Shown here piece by piece: positions 6,962 through 15,933 of a stretch of DNA of 32,678 bases. The DNA comes from Chloroflexota bacterium. GTDB lineage: Bacteria > Chloroflexota > Dehalococcoidia > Lucifugimonadales > UBA3495. The translations under genes were made by a program, and so were the position numbers. Every line of letters begins with the position of its first letter. Position 1 is the first letter of the stretch. The notes below the pieces were generated by a model. The model was not told where the DNA came from, made no database searches, and saw nothing but the letters and a program-made list of their open reading frames with translations. The stretch is from the NCBI GenBank assembly GCA_028875055.1, contig JAPPGG010000029.1, forward strand, positions 1-32,678, in the 5' to 3' direction.

Positions 6962-8503
6962 TTGCTACCCGTGAATACCAATGGTATTCTTGTTAAACCG
7001 GAATCGGCGGTGCTGGTGGCAAATTTTCCTGGAAACCTGGCACGGTTATGGACAGAGTCGGTCAAAGGGTTGAGGTTGTCGGGTGCGGCGGTGACACTGG
7101 CCGGACTGGCCGCCTGCGCCGGACCGCCGTCGCTGAACCCCGACGCCGCCGCTTCAATAATCACCCCCGAACCGTCTGCGCCCACCAGCCCTGCCGCCAG
7201 GGACAGCTCCGGTACAGGAGCGTTGCAAGACTTGAGCGTTGACCGCATTGCCTACATCGGGCCCTATGGCGATCTCTTTACGGTCAATCCCGATGGCAGC
7301 GACGAACGGCGTCTGACCGGGGTAAGCCGCGTGCGGTCGCGCCCCTCGGACCCGGCCGGACCGGCCAGCCCTTCCGATACCGCGGCCTTCTTCCAGGTGC
7401 AGGACCTGGACTTCAACGAGTCCTACGCCTGGCCCACCTGGGCGCCCAACGGCAGCAGACTGGCCGCGTCCCGGGTGCAAATCACCCCCAACCGTTCCCT
7501 GGAAATCTCGGTGCAGGTAATTGATGCCATAACCGGCGTCAGCCGCATTGTTTATGAGAACGACGTACCCGGGTTGATTGCCGACGGTTCGCCGCACTAT
7601 CTTTACTGGTCACCCGACGGCGAGCTGCTGTCTTTTCTGGCCACAACCCGCCAGGGACTTACCCTGTTCGCGGTCAATCCTGACACCTCCGACGGGGCCA
7701 TTGCCCTGGAGCGGGGGGCGCCCCTTTACTACAGCTGGAGCGGCAGCGGGCAAGCCCTTATTGTTCATTCCCGGGAGGACGTGAAGCTGCTCCATCGCCC
7801 CTTCCTGAGTGACTCGGCCCAGCATCTGACCAGCGCGGCCGGTTTCCGGACGCCCGCCTTCTCACCCACGGGCGACCGGTGGGCCTACTCCACGGGCGAC
7901 GCTTCCGGCAGCGTGGTGCACGTCGGGGAAGGGGGCAATCCCTCCGGAGCGAACAACGTGCTGGATGCGGGGCCTTTGGTGGCCTTCATGTGGTCTCCCG
8001 ACGGACGAACGCTGGCCGTTGCGGACAATCCGGACCCGCAAGGGCGCATCTACAACCGCATCCGGTTGCTGGAGCCCGACGCAGGCAACCCGCGTACCGT
8101 AGTGGAGGAATCGCTGCTGGCTTTCTATTGGGCTCCGGACAGCCAGCGGGTGGCCTGGGTGGGCGTGGACCCGGAGGAGCAGGTGTTTGAATGGAAGGTC
8201 TTCGCGGCCTCCCCGCAAGGAGGGGGCGTCCCGGAGGTTGCTGAATCCCGGGAACTTTTCCGATTCCGGCCCAGCGGGGAAGTCTTCACCATGCTGTCCT
8301 TCTTTGACCAGTATGCCTACTCCCATTCCCCCTGGTCCCCCGACGGAACCCGGCTGGTGGTGGCAGGTTCGGAGGGTCCCGTGGCCGAGCGGCGAAACGG
8401 TCACACCCCCACCGGAGCCAGCATTTTTGTCCTGGACGCCGTTGGGGACGCTCCGCCAGCCGAAATCGCCCAGGGCAACGTGGCTTTCTGGTCGTGGAAT
8501 TAA
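6962..8503 (+). CDS. TolB-like beta-propeller (PD40) lipoprotein
   Basis: An exported protein of about 510 residues. A hydrophobic stretch ends in LAGLAAC (Cys near residue 52), a lipobox, followed by a Pro/Ser/Ala linker. The rest shows repeated PD40/WD40-like blades: LFTVNPDGSDERRL, WPTWAPNGSRLAA, LYWSPDGELLSF, PAFSPTGDRWAYS, FMWSPDGRTLAVA, FYWAPDSQRVAWV and SPWSPDGTRLVVA. That makes at least six or seven blades, as in TolB-type propellers. The start is uncertain: 6962 is a TTG, GTG codons at 7010 and 7016 are alternatives, and none has a good ribosome binding site. It lies 157 bases upstream of the LprG-like gene and could share in an envelope role. Function unknown; propellers of this type usually bind proteins or sugars. 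Confidence 0.75.
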   Translation: MLPVNTNGILVKPESAVLVANFPGNLARLWTESVKGLRLSGAAVTLAGLAACAGPPSLNPDAAASIITPEPSAPTSPAARDSSGTGALQDLSVDRIAYIGPYGDLFTVNPDGSDERRLTGVSRVRSRPSDPAGPASPSDTAAFFQVQDLDFNESYAWPTWAPNGSRLAASRVQITPNRSLEISVQVIDAITGVSRIVYENDVPGLIADGSPHYLYWSPDGELLSFLATTRQGLTLFAVNPDTSDGAIALERGAPLYYSWSGSGQALIVHSREDVKLLHRPFLSDSAQHLTSAAGFRTPAFSPTGDRWAYSTGDASGSVVHVGEGGNPSGANNVLDAGPLVAFMWSPDGRTLAVADNPDPQGRIYNRIRLLEPDAGNPRTVVEESLLAFYWAPDSQRVAWVGVDPEEQVFEWKVFAASPQGGGVPEVAESRELFRFRPSGEVFTMLSFFDQYAYSHSPWSPDGTRLVVAGSEGPVAERRNGHTPTGASIFVLDAVGDAPPAEIAQGNVAFWSWN

Positions 8504-8660
8504 GGGTCAGGTCCCCGTTGGCGTCCGCTAGCGGCTCGCAGCGTTAGCCACCGGGCGCAATTCAAGGGCATAAAGAAGCATGAAACCGCTCCCCTCCACT
8601 TTCCCCTAACCGGGAGCAGGAATTCTCTGTCAGTCATGTCGTTGAAGGCAGGTGATTCTG

Positions 8661-9383
8661 ATGATTAAGGTGCCTATTCGCTGGTGGTCGTGGCCGTTAA
8701 CGATGGCGGTGGCAGTGGCAGCCACGGCCGTGGCGTGCAGTCCCGCCGCGCCGCCCACTCCAACTCCGGTCCCTCTCCCCGACCCGCAAGCGCTGATTGA
8801 CGGAGCGGTCCAGCAAATGGAGGCTGAGAGGTACATCAGGTTTATATTCGACCACCCGGTGGGGAAGACACCCCTGGCGCCGGGAGCGGCCATCACCCGC
8901 GCCGAGGGCGTGGCCATACTTCCCGACCAGTTCCAGGTGGGGCTGGATATGGAGTCTGCGGGAACAGCGCTGCATCTGGGCCTAATCTCCACGGGTGACA
9001 CTGCATACATGACCAATCCACTGAGCGGAGAATGGGCTCGGGCAACGCCCGCCCAGATACCCTTCAAGTTCGAGTACATTTCGGGGCTGGTCAGCGCCAT
9101 GCTGGGCGAGGTATCGGACCTGGAAACGGTGGGCGAAACCGACCTGGAAGGAACTTCGGCCTGGCTGGTCAAGGGCCTGACTTCCACCGCGGCGCTGGGG
9201 CAGGTAATACCCGGCGCGCAGACGGACGCTCACCTGAACGTGGAAGTCTGGGTGGACCAGGCCAGTGGGAAGCTGCTGCGGGCGCAGATGCTGGGCGCGC
9301 TGGTGCCCGACGAAGACCCGGAGACGGTGCGCGCCCTGACCCTGGAATCCCTGGCCGAGCCGCCGGACATATCGCCGCCGTAG
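8661..9383 (+). CDS. LppX/LprAFG-family lipoprotein (LprG-like)
   Basis: A 240-residue lipoprotein. A hydrophobic signal ends at TAVAC (lipobox) and is followed by a PPTPTPVPLP linker. The body resembles the LppX_LprAFG family: a strand carrying ITRAEGVAILPDQFQVGLDM, then DTAYMTNPLSGEW, then TDAHLNVEVWVDQASGKLLRA. Family members in mycobacteria (LprG, LppX) have a hydrophobic pocket and carry lipids such as triacylglycerol or phthiocerol esters to the outer envelope. The ATG at 8661 has GGCAGG upstream; GTG at 8652 is an in-frame alternative. The next gene, an MFS exporter, begins 32 bases downstream on the same strand, the same order as lprG-P55. A lipid-carrier role is inferred from family and context. 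Confidence 0.82.
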   Translation: MIKVPIRWWSWPLTMAVAVAATAVACSPAAPPTPTPVPLPDPQALIDGAVQQMEAERYIRFIFDHPVGKTPLAPGAAITRAEGVAILPDQFQVGLDMESAGTALHLGLISTGDTAYMTNPLSGEWARATPAQIPFKFEYISGLVSAMLGEVSDLETVGETDLEGTSAWLVKGLTSTAALGQVIPGAQTDAHLNVEVWVDQASGKLLRAQMLGALVPDEDPETVRALTLESLAEPPDISPP

Positions 9384-9415
9384 GCCCATTCATTCCAAAT
9401 TAAGCATCGGTAACC

Positions 9416-10951
9416 GTGGACAACCCTGGAAGCGCTTCAGTGAGTGAACACAGCTCTAGGCCCACGTGGCTGGTCCTGACCATTATTGGACTGGGAGCCT
9501 TCTTCACCGCCCTGGACCAGACGGTGGTAGTGACGGTGCTGCCGGCGGTGATGCTGGACCTGCGCGTCCCCATCAGCCAACTGGACCGGCTGGTCTGGGT
9601 GGTAACCGCCTACCTGCTGGGCTACACCGCATTCATGCCCCTTTTCGGCCGCCTGGCCGACGTCTATGGATATCCCCGCCTGTACATGGCAGGACTGGGG
9701 CTCTTCGCCCTGGGCAGCGTGCTGGTGGCCCTTTCCCGCACCGTTGAGGAATTGATCGGGGCGCGGGTTGTGCAGGCCATTGGCGGGTCGGCCGCCGTGC
9801 CCATCGGGTTTGCCCTGGCCGTCAGCGCGGTACCGCCGGAACGCCGGGGACTCGCCCTCGGCATCGTGGGCGGGGCGGCCGAGGCAGGCTCCATGCTGGG
9901 GCCGGCCTACGGGGGCGCCATCGTGGAACTGGCCAACTGGCGGTGGCTCTTCTGGCTTAACATCCCGCAGGTTATGTTAATCGGCCCCCTGCTTCTGCTG
10001 TTGAACAACCGGCGGCAGTCCGGCGTGAAGGTGGACTACACGGGCGGCGTACTGGTACTGGCGGCTCTGGCGGCCCTGTCACTGGGACTGTCGCAGAAGT
10101 CGCTCTTTTCTCTTACTTCGGTATGGCCGTACGGGCTGCTGGGGCTGGGAGCGGCGCTGGCGGTGGCCCTGGGCTGGTGGGAAAGCCGGGCAATGCAGCC
10201 GCTGTTGCTGCCCCTCCTGTTCAAGACCCTGAACTTTGTCACGGCGAATATCACCCAGTTGCTGGTGGGCGTGTCCCTGGTGATCTCCCTGGTGACCGTG
10301 CCGCTAATGGCCAATACGGTGATGGGCAAAGACCCCTTTACCGGCGCAATGTGGCTTCTGCGAATGACGGCAGCCATTCCGGTGGGAGCAGTGCTTGGCG
10401 GACTGCTTCTATCCAGGACGGGGAATCGGCCGGTCATTGCCGCAGGACTAATCCTGATTGCCTTCGGTTTGTTCCTGGTTAGCGGCTGGCCCCTGGGAGT
10501 GACTGACCCGCAGCTGACCGTGCACCTGGTGGTGGTAGGGTCCGGATTTGGACTGGTGATTGCCCCCATAATGGCCCAGGCCCTGAATGCTGCGCCCCCC
10601 GAGTACCACGCTACCGCTTCATCCATGGTGGTGGTCGCCCGGCTGATGGGCATGACCCTGGGGCTGGCGGCGCTGGCAGCCTACGGCATTGAGCATTTTC
10701 AGACGCTGACCAGCGGAATGCTGCTGCCCCTGCCCGAGGCGGGTGAGTCGGTGGTTGAGACGGCGGCTCGCGTTGCTGCTTACACGGCGGAACTGGAGAA
10801 TGCGGGACTGGCCCTCTTCCACCGGTTCTTCCGCATTGCCGCCGTGGTGGCCCTGCTGGCGCTGATTCCCGTGGCGATGAAACCGGAGTGGCTCCAGTGG
10901 GCAAATCCGCGCAGGGAGGATGAAGCGTACGAGGGAGAGCCGGGGAACTGA
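9416..10951 (+). CDS. MFS transporter, DHA2 (14-TM) family, P55/EmrB-like
   Basis: A 511-residue inner-membrane exporter of the drug:H+ antiporter-2 family. Hydrophobic helices fill the chain. The D1 motif ALDQTVVVTVLPAV is in TM1, motif A is GRLADVYGYPR, and motif C is GSMLGPAYGGAI. A long loop lies near residues 430-470 before the last helix, as usual for 14-TM members. The start is GTG 9416. It lies directly behind the LprG-like lipoprotein, so the pair is most simply read as the counterpart of mycobacterial P55 (Rv1410c), which needs LprG and exports lipids. A stand-alone drug-efflux role is the alternative. Family is certain; substrate is inferred. Confidence 0.88.
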   Translation: MDNPGSASVSEHSSRPTWLVLTIIGLGAFFTALDQTVVVTVLPAVMLDLRVPISQLDRLVWVVTAYLLGYTAFMPLFGRLADVYGYPRLYMAGLGLFALGSVLVALSRTVEELIGARVVQAIGGSAAVPIGFALAVSAVPPERRGLALGIVGGAAEAGSMLGPAYGGAIVELANWRWLFWLNIPQVMLIGPLLLLLNNRRQSGVKVDYTGGVLVLAALAALSLGLSQKSLFSLTSVWPYGLLGLGAALAVALGWWESRAMQPLLLPLLFKTLNFVTANITQLLVGVSLVISLVTVPLMANTVMGKDPFTGAMWLLRMTAAIPVGAVLGGLLLSRTGNRPVIAAGLILIAFGLFLVSGWPLGVTDPQLTVHLVVVGSGFGLVIAPIMAQALNAAPPEYHATASSMVVVARLMGMTLGLAALAAYGIEHFQTLTSGMLLPLPEAGESVVETAARVAAYTAELENAGLALFHRFFRIAAVVALLALIPVAMKPEWLQWANPRREDEAYEGEPGN

Positions 10952-11149
10952 TAACAGGCAGAGGTGGGTGTCGCTTCCAGCCTGACGGCCCACGACAACG
11001 TCGGGGTGACGGTGTTTCGCAGGGAGCAAAGGAAAGGCTGCTGGGCGCAGGGAATGGGTTTGAAACCTCCCTTGCCCGTCTCGACGATTCCTGCGCAGGA
11101 GCAGGTCTGGCGGCACATTGAGACAGCCCAGGAGGGCGTTCGGAAGCCG

Positions 11150-12415
11150 CTAACCCAAGGTTCCCTCGGCCCGCCAGCGGTCAATTTCCTCGGCAGTATA
11201 TCCCAGCTCCCGCAGCACCTCATCGGTGTGCTGGCCCAGGGCGGGAGGGGGTGACGCTTCTAGAGGAGTCTCGCTGAACTTTGCCAACGGGCCCACCATG
11301 CGCAGCCGGCCGGCATCGCGGTGTTCCAGTTCAGAGACCAGTCCATTGGCCTGTACCTGGGGGTCGTCGAATACCTCCTCAATGAAGCGGACGGGACCGG
11401 CGGGGATGCCCCGCTCGTCCAGAAGGGCCAGCCACTCGGCGGCGGTGCGGGTCAGAAACACCTCCTCCGCCTGCCGCATAAGCTTCTCCCCATAGGCCGC
11501 CGCTTCCGCGCTGCGGGGGTCGTAATCGGGGTCGAAACGTATGTCCGTCAGGCCCAGGACGTCCAGGAGACGTTGACGGAGGGGGTCGCTGAGGCAGCCC
11601 AGGGACACCACGCCGTCGGCCGTCTGGTAGCTGCGATAGTAGATGTTGCCAGGGGTGACCGGATGCTCGGCCTCGTAAATCTGCAGGAGTTCGGGATAGG
11701 GTACGCCGGCGCCCCGCAAGGCAGTCAGGGATTCCAGGGTGGTGGTGAGCTTCTCCCGGTCCAGGGCTTCTACTTCCACGAATCGCATGCCCAGCATGGC
11801 GAGGGCCAGCCCCAGAAGGGTGGTCTCAACCTTCTGGCCCCGGCCGGTCTTCTCGCGATGGTAAAGGGCGGCGCAGACACACCAGGCCAGGCAAATACCG
11901 GCGGAGGTGTCCACAAAGGGCGAAGATACGACGTGGACCGGAGCGCCGTTGCTTACCTTGCTCTCGGCAGTCATTATCCCCGTCATAGCCTGGAGAATCA
12001 TGTCGTAGCCGGGGCGGTAGGAGTCGGGGCCCTGGCGGCCAAAGGCGGTGTTTTCGCAGTAGATCAGCCCGGGGTTGAGCAAGGCCAGGGCCTCGTAGTC
12101 CACCCCCAGCTTGGCGGCCACATCGGGACGGTAGTTAACGATGGCCACGTCCACCTGGGGAATCAGGCGGGAAAGGACATCGGCAGCGGCGGCGGTGGTA
12201 AGGTCAAGGGTTATGCTGCGTTTGCCCCGGTTATAGGCCATAAAGACCCGGCTCTCGGTGGGAGAAATGGGCTGGGTTCCGCGCCAGGGATCGCCCCAGG
12301 GCGGTTCCACCTTGATGACTTCGGCGCCCATATCGGAGAGCAGCATGCCGGCGAAAGGGCCCGCAATTATTTCGGTGAACTCAACGACCTTTACGCCGTC
12401 CAGCGGCCCAGGCAT
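11150..12415 (-). CDS. CaiB/BaiF family III CoA-transferase
   Basis: A 421-residue class III CoA-transferase, which moves CoA between carboxylic acids. The N-terminal block (GVKVVEFTEIIAGPFAGMLL, then SDMGAEVIKVEPP) is diagnostic. The catalytic Asp falls at residue 169 (SPFVDTSAG), the same position as in formyl-CoA transferase. TGRGQKVETTLL follows in the large domain, and a C-terminal TDEVLRELGYTAEEI segment closes the small domain. The start at 12415 has GGAGG upstream; the frame is open 11 codons further but lacks support there. The substrate cannot be told: carnitine, oxalate, succinate/2-methylsuccinate and bile-acid types share these motifs. Confidence 0.92.
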   Translation of the reverse strand: MPGPLDGVKVVEFTEIIAGPFAGMLLSDMGAEVIKVEPPWGDPWRGTQPISPTESRVFMAYNRGKRSITLDLTTAAAADVLSRLIPQVDVAIVNYRPDVAAKLGVDYEALALLNPGLIYCENTAFGRQGPDSYRPGYDMILQAMTGIMTAESKVSNGAPVHVVSSPFVDTSAGICLAWCVCAALYHREKTGRGQKVETTLLGLALAMLGMRFVEVEALDREKLTTTLESLTALRGAGVPYPELLQIYEAEHPVTPGNIYYRSYQTADGVVSLGCLSDPLRQRLLDVLGLTDIRFDPDYDPRSAEAAAYGEKLMRQAEEVFLTRTAAEWLALLDERGIPAGPVRFIEEVFDDPQVQANGLVSELEHRDAGRLRMVGPLAKFSETPLEASPPPALGQHTDEVLRELGYTAEEIDRWRAEGTLG

Positions 12416-12553
12416 GAAACACCTCCGGGGGTTGATGATTGAGGGCATTTTAACCGCTGGGCGACTGGCTGTCTCTGAAGTTAGCCCGGATTAACCGGTC
12501 AAGGGAAAACAATGGGGTCGCAGAGGGGCTTCAAAGTACTGGGCAATGGCCGT

Positions 12554-13411
12554 GGGGGGTGCCGTCGAAATCAAAACATATGGTAGATTCATGATGGTAG
12601 ATTGGTGTTGTGAGAGTGAACGTGAGGGATGGGGAAATGAGAGCGCCGCATCGACGCCACGATATTTCCGACCGGGTTTGGGAACTCCTGGAACCTCTCT
12701 TGCCAGGAGGCACTGGGAGAAAGGGCCGGCCAGCCGGAGACAACCGGTTGTTCCTGAACGCGGTGTTCTGGAACCTGCTCACTGGGGCGCCCCCGTATCG
12801 GGTACGGGGCAGGCCCTGGCGGGACCTGCCGCCGGACCTGGGGGACTGGAAGAACACTCATCGTCGCTTCTGCCGCTGGCGGGACCGTGGAGTATGGAAA
12901 GACCTTCTGGATGCGGTCATTGGCGAGCCGGACTTCGAGTACAGTAGTTCCTGTGGTTGATGATTGATTCCAGCCACATCAGGCTCCACCCAGACGGAAC
13001 CGGGGCCCGGGGCGGCAACCAGGCGGTGGGCCGCACTAAAGGGGCCTGAACAGCAAGTTGCACCTGGCCGTGGATTCCCATGGGATGCCGGTACGGATGA
13101 TTCTGACCTGTTTGCCGACGTGGCAGCCCAATACCTGTTGGCAGATCGAGGGTATGACAGCGACGCCATCGTGGTCCAGGCCGAAGGGCAGGGAATGGAG
13201 GCGGTGATACCTCCCCGGGGCCACCGCCAGAAACCAAGGGACTACGGCCGGGCGCTGTACAAACTGCGCCACCTGGTGGAAAACGCATTGCTTACCTTCA
13301 AACAATGGCGTGGAGTGGCGACCAGATATGCCAAGAATGAAGCCTCATTCCTGGCCATCTGCCAGATTAGAGCAATGGCAATGTGGACAAGATTATTTTG
13401 ACGAACCCCCC
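12554..13411 (+). mobile_element. Decayed IS5-family insertion sequence
   Basis: An element of about 858 bases. The left end (GGGGGGTGCCGTCGAAATC at 12554) and the right end read on the minus strand (GGGGGGTTCGTCAAAATAATC from 13411) form imperfect terminal inverted repeats. It encloses a broken IS5-type DDE transposase. No clear target-site duplication is visible, so insertion is old or the flanks have changed. It sits between the CoA-transferase and Ldh_2 genes. Confidence 0.75.
12637..13401 (+). pseudogene. IS5-family transposase, multiply frameshifted
   Basis: The coding sequence must be read in three frames. The N-terminus (RRHDISDRVWELLEPLLPG, then GDWKNTHRRFCRWRDRGVWK, then EPDFEY) is in the ATG 12637 frame. 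MIDSSHIRLHPDGTGARGG with the first catalytic Asp is in a second frame near 12960-13040. SKLHLAVDSHGMPVRMILT is in a third near 13050-13110. LLADRGYDSDAIVVQAEG and LYKLRHLVENALLTFKQW, with the second Asp and the Glu, return to the first frame from about 13110. All three DDE residues survive but cannot be made as one chain. About 15 residues are missing before the second Asp. Bases 12795-12818 hold an extra in-frame stretch (PYRVRGRP) not expected in the TGAPWRDLPP motif, with a palindrome inside. Confidence 0.8.
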
Positions 13412-13504
13412 TTAACCCTCCAAGTTAGACTTTTCCCTTGACCCGCAATAAACTACTCCCAATATCTCAATATTATGCCGAACAGGGCTCCGGAGGTTTT
13501 TGCC

Positions 13505-14557
13505 ATGCCTGTCTTTCCCCACGAATACCTGCATAAGCTTGCCTACCATGTTTACGTCGCCAAGGGCACTCCTGAAGAGGAGGCGGAGATTGTCGCCACC
13601 CACCAGGTGAAGTCCAACCTGGTAGGCCACGATTCCCACGGCATTATCCAGCTGCTGGAGTATTGCAGCCGCATAGACCGGGGACACATTGTGCCCGGGG
13701 CTCCCTTCGTGGTGGAACGGGAGACGCCCAACACGGCTGTCATCAATGGCAACTGGGGCTTCGGCTTCGTGCAGACGGAGAAGGCCATGCGCATGGCCAT
13801 AGACAAGGCCAGGGAACACGGTGTGGCCGCCATGACGGTCCACCACCAGAGCCACGTGGGCCGGGTGGGCGACTACCCCACCATGGCCCTGAATGAGGGG
13901 ATGATAGGCTTGGTGACCGCCGACTCCGGCGCCGGTCCCAAGAACGCCGCTCCCTTCGGCGGGCGGGCCCGGAGGTTGGGCACCAACCCAATCTGCATTG
14001 GCGTTCCCAGCGATCTCCCGGGGCCGGTGCTGCTGGATATGGCCACCAGCGCCGTTGCCATGGGCAAGATCAATCTTCAACGCAGCCGGGGTGAATCAGT
14101 GCCTTTGGGCTGGATTGTGGACAAGGACGGCAAGCCCACCACCGACCCCAACGACTACTTCGCCGGCGGCGCCATACTACCGGTGGGCGCCGACCAGGGC
14201 CACAAGGGTTACGGCCTGTCCTTTATGGTGGAGATGTTCTCCGGCCTGCTGACGGGACTGGGCTTTGGCATAGACCCGCAGGCCCGCCACAACGACGGGG
14301 TGTTTATCTCCGTTTACAACGTGGAGCACTTCCGCCCGCTGGATGACTTCAAGAAGGAAATGCGGGAGTTCGTCGAGTTCATCAAGACCTCGCCGCCCGC
14401 GGAGGGTTTCACCGAGGTCCTCTACCCGGGAGAGATTGAATACAACACGGAGATGAAACGTCGCGAGGAAGGTATCTACGTGGAAGACCAGACCTGGGAA
14501 GGGATAACGGCCCTGATGGAAGAAGTGGGGGTCACTGAGGTGGTGGGGAAGCCGTAA
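13505..14557 (+). CDS. Ldh_2 family malate/L-lactate-type dehydrogenase
   Basis: A 350-residue NAD(P)-dependent oxidoreductase of the Ldh_2 (malate/L-lactate/ureidoglycolate dehydrogenase) family, which interconverts 2-hydroxy and 2-oxo acids. Hallmarks are LVGHDSHGIIQL near residue 40, the GNWGFGFVQTEKAM helix, HHQSHVGRVGDY, the GTNPICIGVP loop, and the C-terminal QGHKGYGLSFMVEMFSGLLTG. ATG 13505 has CGGAGG eight bases upstream, which settles the start over the ATG at 13475. The length matches the family. TTGACC at 13438 could be part of a promoter just outside the IS remnant, but no good -10 pairs with it. The exact substrate cannot be told. Confidence 0.9.
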   Translation: MPVFPHEYLHKLAYHVYVAKGTPEEEAEIVATHQVKSNLVGHDSHGIIQLLEYCSRIDRGHIVPGAPFVVERETPNTAVINGNWGFGFVQTEKAMRMAIDKAREHGVAAMTVHHQSHVGRVGDYPTMALNEGMIGLVTADSGAGPKNAAPFGGRARRLGTNPICIGVPSDLPGPVLLDMATSAVAMGKINLQRSRGESVPLGWIVDKDGKPTTDPNDYFAGGAILPVGADQGHKGYGLSFMVEMFSGLLTGLGFGIDPQARHNDGVFISVYNVEHFRPLDDFKKEMREFVEFIKTSPPAEGFTEVLYPGEIEYNTEMKRREEGIYVEDQTWEGITALMEEVGVTEVVGKP

Positions 14558-14611
14558 GCGCTTCCTTCGATTTCAGCACTCCAAACAGCAAAACGAGCCA
14601 CCGGCACCGAT

Positions 14612-14680
14612 AAGAGTTGTCACAGATATTGTGTGACAACTCTCTTATTGTCACAGAAAAACAGCATTGTTCTGTGACTG
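14612..14680 (+). repeat. Double-palindrome repeat upstream of fic
   Basis: Two adjacent palindromes: AGAGTTGTCACA / TGTGACAACTCT (14613-14624 and 14632-14643, 7-base loop), and GTCACAGAA / TTCTGTGAC (14650-14658 and 14670-14678, 11-base loop). A matching unit lies after the gene at 15934-16002. Hand alignment gives 50 of 67 identical positions without gaps, and the differences gather in the loops. It lies directly upstream of the putative fic promoter, so it could be an operator, a cassette boundary, or both. Confidence 0.8.
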
Positions 14681-14684
14681 CAGC

Positions 14685-14711
14685 TTGCAACAACTACGGC
14701 GGGAATATAAT
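14685..14711 (+). promoter_or_regulatory. Putative fic promoter
   Basis: TTGCAA at 14685-14690 and a perfect TATAAT at 14706-14711, with a short 15-base spacer. The TTG start at 14749 follows after a short leader carrying AAGGA. The second palindrome of the upstream repeat ends seven bases before the -35, a position from which a bound protein could block RNA polymerase. Confidence 0.5.
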
Positions 14712-14748
14712 ATGGTCTTGAACATTACTAAATCATAAGGAATGAAGA

Positions 14749-15906
14749 TTGCTTCAAGACCAAGTTAATCTCAATCGCGCTGGCAAATACGTGATGCAAC
14801 TCACCGGCTACCAGGCCTTTATTCCTAATCCATTGCCACCCGACCCGCCTTTAGAACTGGACGATGAACTGCTCGGTCTGCTCTCCGTCGCAGACCAGTC
14901 GGTGGGGCGACTCGATAGCGTGTCGGATATGCTTCCTAACCCAGAATTGTTCGTAAGTATGTATGTGCGTAAAGAAGCGGTTCTGAGTTCTCAAATAGAG
15001 GGTACCCGGGCATCCTTGGTAGATGTCCTGGAATACGAAGCTAACTTTCGTCATCGCCAACTGCCGGCCGATGTCCTCGAGACCTTCAACTATGTCAGAG
15101 CTTTGAACGCGGGCTTGGTTCGACTTGATGAGCTGCCAATTTGCAACCGGCTTTTGAGGGAGATTCATGGAATATTGATGGAGGGCGTTAGAGGTCAAGA
15201 ACGGTCGCCCGGGGAGTTTCGAACTTCACAGAACTGGATCGGTATTCCTGGGAGCTCCCTCGAAAGCGCCAGCTATGTCCCTCCCCCTCCCCACGAAATG
15301 ACAATGGCAATGGGTGCACTTGAACAATACCTTAACTCCCCGGTTCCTTCCCCCGTGTTGATAAGAGCTGGACTTGCCCACGGGCAATTTGAAATGATCC
15401 ATCCTTTTCTGGATGGAAATGGAAGGTTAGGGCGGCTACTTATAACCTTTCTGCTTTGCCAGCAAGAGGTGCTGACCAGACCCCTGCTTTACCTCAGTTC
15501 GTATTTCAAAGAATATCAAACGGAGTATTACGAACGACTCCGCGCCATAAGCGCCGAAGGTGACTGGGAAGGCTGGCTGAAGTATTTTCTTAGGGGCATT
15601 GCCGAGGTGTCTAAAGAGGCCACGGAAACGGCCAGAAACATAATTGCCTTGCGGGAAGCCCATAGTCGCCTTGTTATCGGAGGCGTTAGAGGACAGCACG
15701 GCTTATCATTACTGGATGTCCTCTACAATTCTCCCGTCGTCACATATAACCATGTCAGAGATAGTTTGAAGGTCTCTTACAGCACCGCGAACAATCTGAT
15801 AAACGATATGGTAAGTTTGGGTATTCTGGAAGAATCCAGTGCCGTCCCACGAAACAAAGTGTTTGCGTACAGGTCCTATTTGGCGCTTCTTGAGAGAAAC
15901 GGTTAA
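14749..15906 (+). CDS. fic: Fic family protein, class II, with C-terminal winged helix
   Basis: A 385-residue Fic protein, expected to transfer AMP (or another nucleotide moiety) to a target protein. Residues 8-31 are the Fic_N opening (LNRAGKYVMQLTGYQAFIPN). The autoinhibitory motif is N-terminal, SSQIEG at residues 80-85, which makes it class II. The catalytic motif HPFLDGNGRLGR at 218-229 is fully intact. Residues about 318-370 (LLDVLYNSPVVTYNHVRDSL, then STANNLINDMVSLGILEE) form a winged helix-turn-helix. TTG 14749 is used because AAGGA precedes it and the Fic_N domain needs these residues. Base composition is AT-richer than neighbouring genes, suggesting acquisition. DNA binding to the flanking palindromes is an inference. 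Confidence 0.92.
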   Translation: MLQDQVNLNRAGKYVMQLTGYQAFIPNPLPPDPPLELDDELLGLLSVADQSVGRLDSVSDMLPNPELFVSMYVRKEAVLSSQIEGTRASLVDVLEYEANFRHRQLPADVLETFNYVRALNAGLVRLDELPICNRLLREIHGILMEGVRGQERSPGEFRTSQNWIGIPGSSLESASYVPPPPHEMTMAMGALEQYLNSPVPSPVLIRAGLAHGQFEMIHPFLDGNGRLGRLLITFLLCQQEVLTRPLLYLSSYFKEYQTEYYERLRAISAEGDWEGWLKYFLRGIAEVSKEATETARNIIALREAHSRLVIGGVRGQHGLSLLDVLYNSPVVTYNHVRDSLKVSYSTANNLINDMVSLGILEESSAVPRNKVFAYRSYLALLERNG

Positions 15907-15933
15907 CGCACTCTTGAACCATGTGGTACCAGC

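Noticed and set aside
6962-8503. Frameshift at the N-terminus of the beta-propeller gene
   Set aside because: The unusual N-terminus is better explained by an uncertain start codon; the signal and lipobox are in one frame with the rest.
11321-12442. Open frame of 373 codons opposite the CoA-transferase
   Set aside because: Antisense to a gene with an exact catalytic-Asp match; no motif or ribosome binding site.
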